From: Pseudomonadota bacterium
GTDB taxonomy: Bacteria > Pseudomonadota > Gammaproteobacteria > Steroidobacterales > Steroidobacteraceae
Length of the DNA stretch: 5,698 nt
Assembly: GCA_028067895.1 (NCBI GenBank)
Contig: JAPTUI010000651.1
Coordinates: 1-5,698 of the forward strand
Reading direction: 5' to 3'
Shown here: piece after piece, positions 5,386-5,698 of the stretch
How positions within the stretch are numbered: the stretch's first letter is position 1
Layout: each line of letters begins with the position of its first letter
Position numbers and translations under genes: made by a program
Notes under the pieces: model-generated
Told to the model about the DNA's origin: nothing
The model's database searches: none
Seen by the model: the letters and a program-made list of their open reading frames with translations, nothing else

Positions 5386-5698
5386 GCGCGCGGGATTTCG
5401 GCGGTGGACGGGCTTGCTCGCGCCGCCAGGCTCCATCGCGTTCGTGAGGGCGCGCACGCGCGAGCGTGAAGCAGACGGACATACGGTCTGTCCCGTTGGG
5501 GGTGAGAAACAGACCACGGCTGCCGGAAACATGCGGGTAACTCCCGACGCTGGATCAGGGCGCTCTGCGGCGGGGCGGCACAGGGCCGAGCGCGCCGGAG
5601 GGAAGCCGGTTCTCAGGACAGGTGGCGGCTTGGTGGCCTGCGGTGCGTTGCAGCCAGCGAGCGTTGCCGGTCGGGTTCTGTGGCCTGCCGGGCCGTGC
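5386..5698. other. No gene recognised at the right edge
   Basis: About 310 bases of GC-rich sequence in which I find no convincing gene on either strand. It contains a cluster of related inverted repeats (5472-5515) and a GCGCTC/GAGCGC pair (5560-5565 and 5588-5593). I considered structured RNA and IS ends and could not support either. It may be the upstream region of a gene beyond the window or more degraded mobile DNA. Confidence 0.4.
5472..5515. repeat. Overlapping, mutually exclusive inverted repeats
   Basis: GGTCTGT (5485-5491) can pair perfectly with ACAGACC (5509-5515) across a 17-base loop. Its GTCTG core can instead pair with the upstream CAGAC (5472-5476). The two pairings exclude each other, the arrangement seen in attenuators and in some element ends. 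No T-run follows, and no adjacent gene can be named, so the role is unknown. Confidence 0.3.

Noticed and set aside
5590..5645. Possible cobalamin-riboswitch-like piece (GGGAAGCCGG and following)
   Set aside because: Only a short stretch resembles the consensus; the following conserved box and the pairing pattern are missing.

Overview
The window is GC-rich chromosomal DNA, most likely from a proteobacterium. That placement rests on the GC-rich codon use, the Crp/Fnr-type regulator, the proteobacterial style of KaiC/KaiB and the rusticyanin-like copper protein. The sequence alone does not fix a genus.

Left half (249-3299, minus strand): a compact three-gene operon read kaiC -> kaiB -> Crp/Fnr-type regulator. 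The genes are almost certainly translationally coupled: one base separates the kaiC stop from the preferred kaiB start, and kaiB and the regulator share an ATGA overlap. KaiC is a double-RecA ATPase that keeps the three phosphorylation-site residues of the cyanobacterial clock protein. It has a coiled-coil and basic tail where the cyanobacterial protein has its KaiA-contacting C-terminus. KaiB has the usual short thioredoxin-like/fold-switching architecture. No kaiA is visible. The third gene encodes a DNA-binding protein of the Crp/Fnr superfamily with an unusual ~80-residue N-terminal extension. I read the operon as a KaiA-independent KaiC/KaiB timing or stress module with its own transcription factor as candidate output or autoregulator. 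A palindrome with Crp/Fnr geometry lies 54-67 bp upstream of the kaiC start.

Middle (about 3543-4300): a transposon graveyard. A plus-strand IS630-like transposase N-terminus is broken by a TGA and by a one-base slip at an A7 run. It abuts a minus-strand IS110-like transposase fragment carrying three apparent frameshifts. Neither can make a full transposase.

Right (4382-5017, plus strand): a secreted rusticyanin/sulfocyanin-like blue copper protein with all four copper ligands recognisable. It is preceded by an AT-rich promoter-like island and a perfect hairpin. After it come a possible small hypothetical gene (5044-5385) and about 300 bp with no convincing gene but some inverted repeats. 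The kai operon and the copper protein are separated by the IS debris and diverge from each other, so a functional link between them is only a hypothesis.
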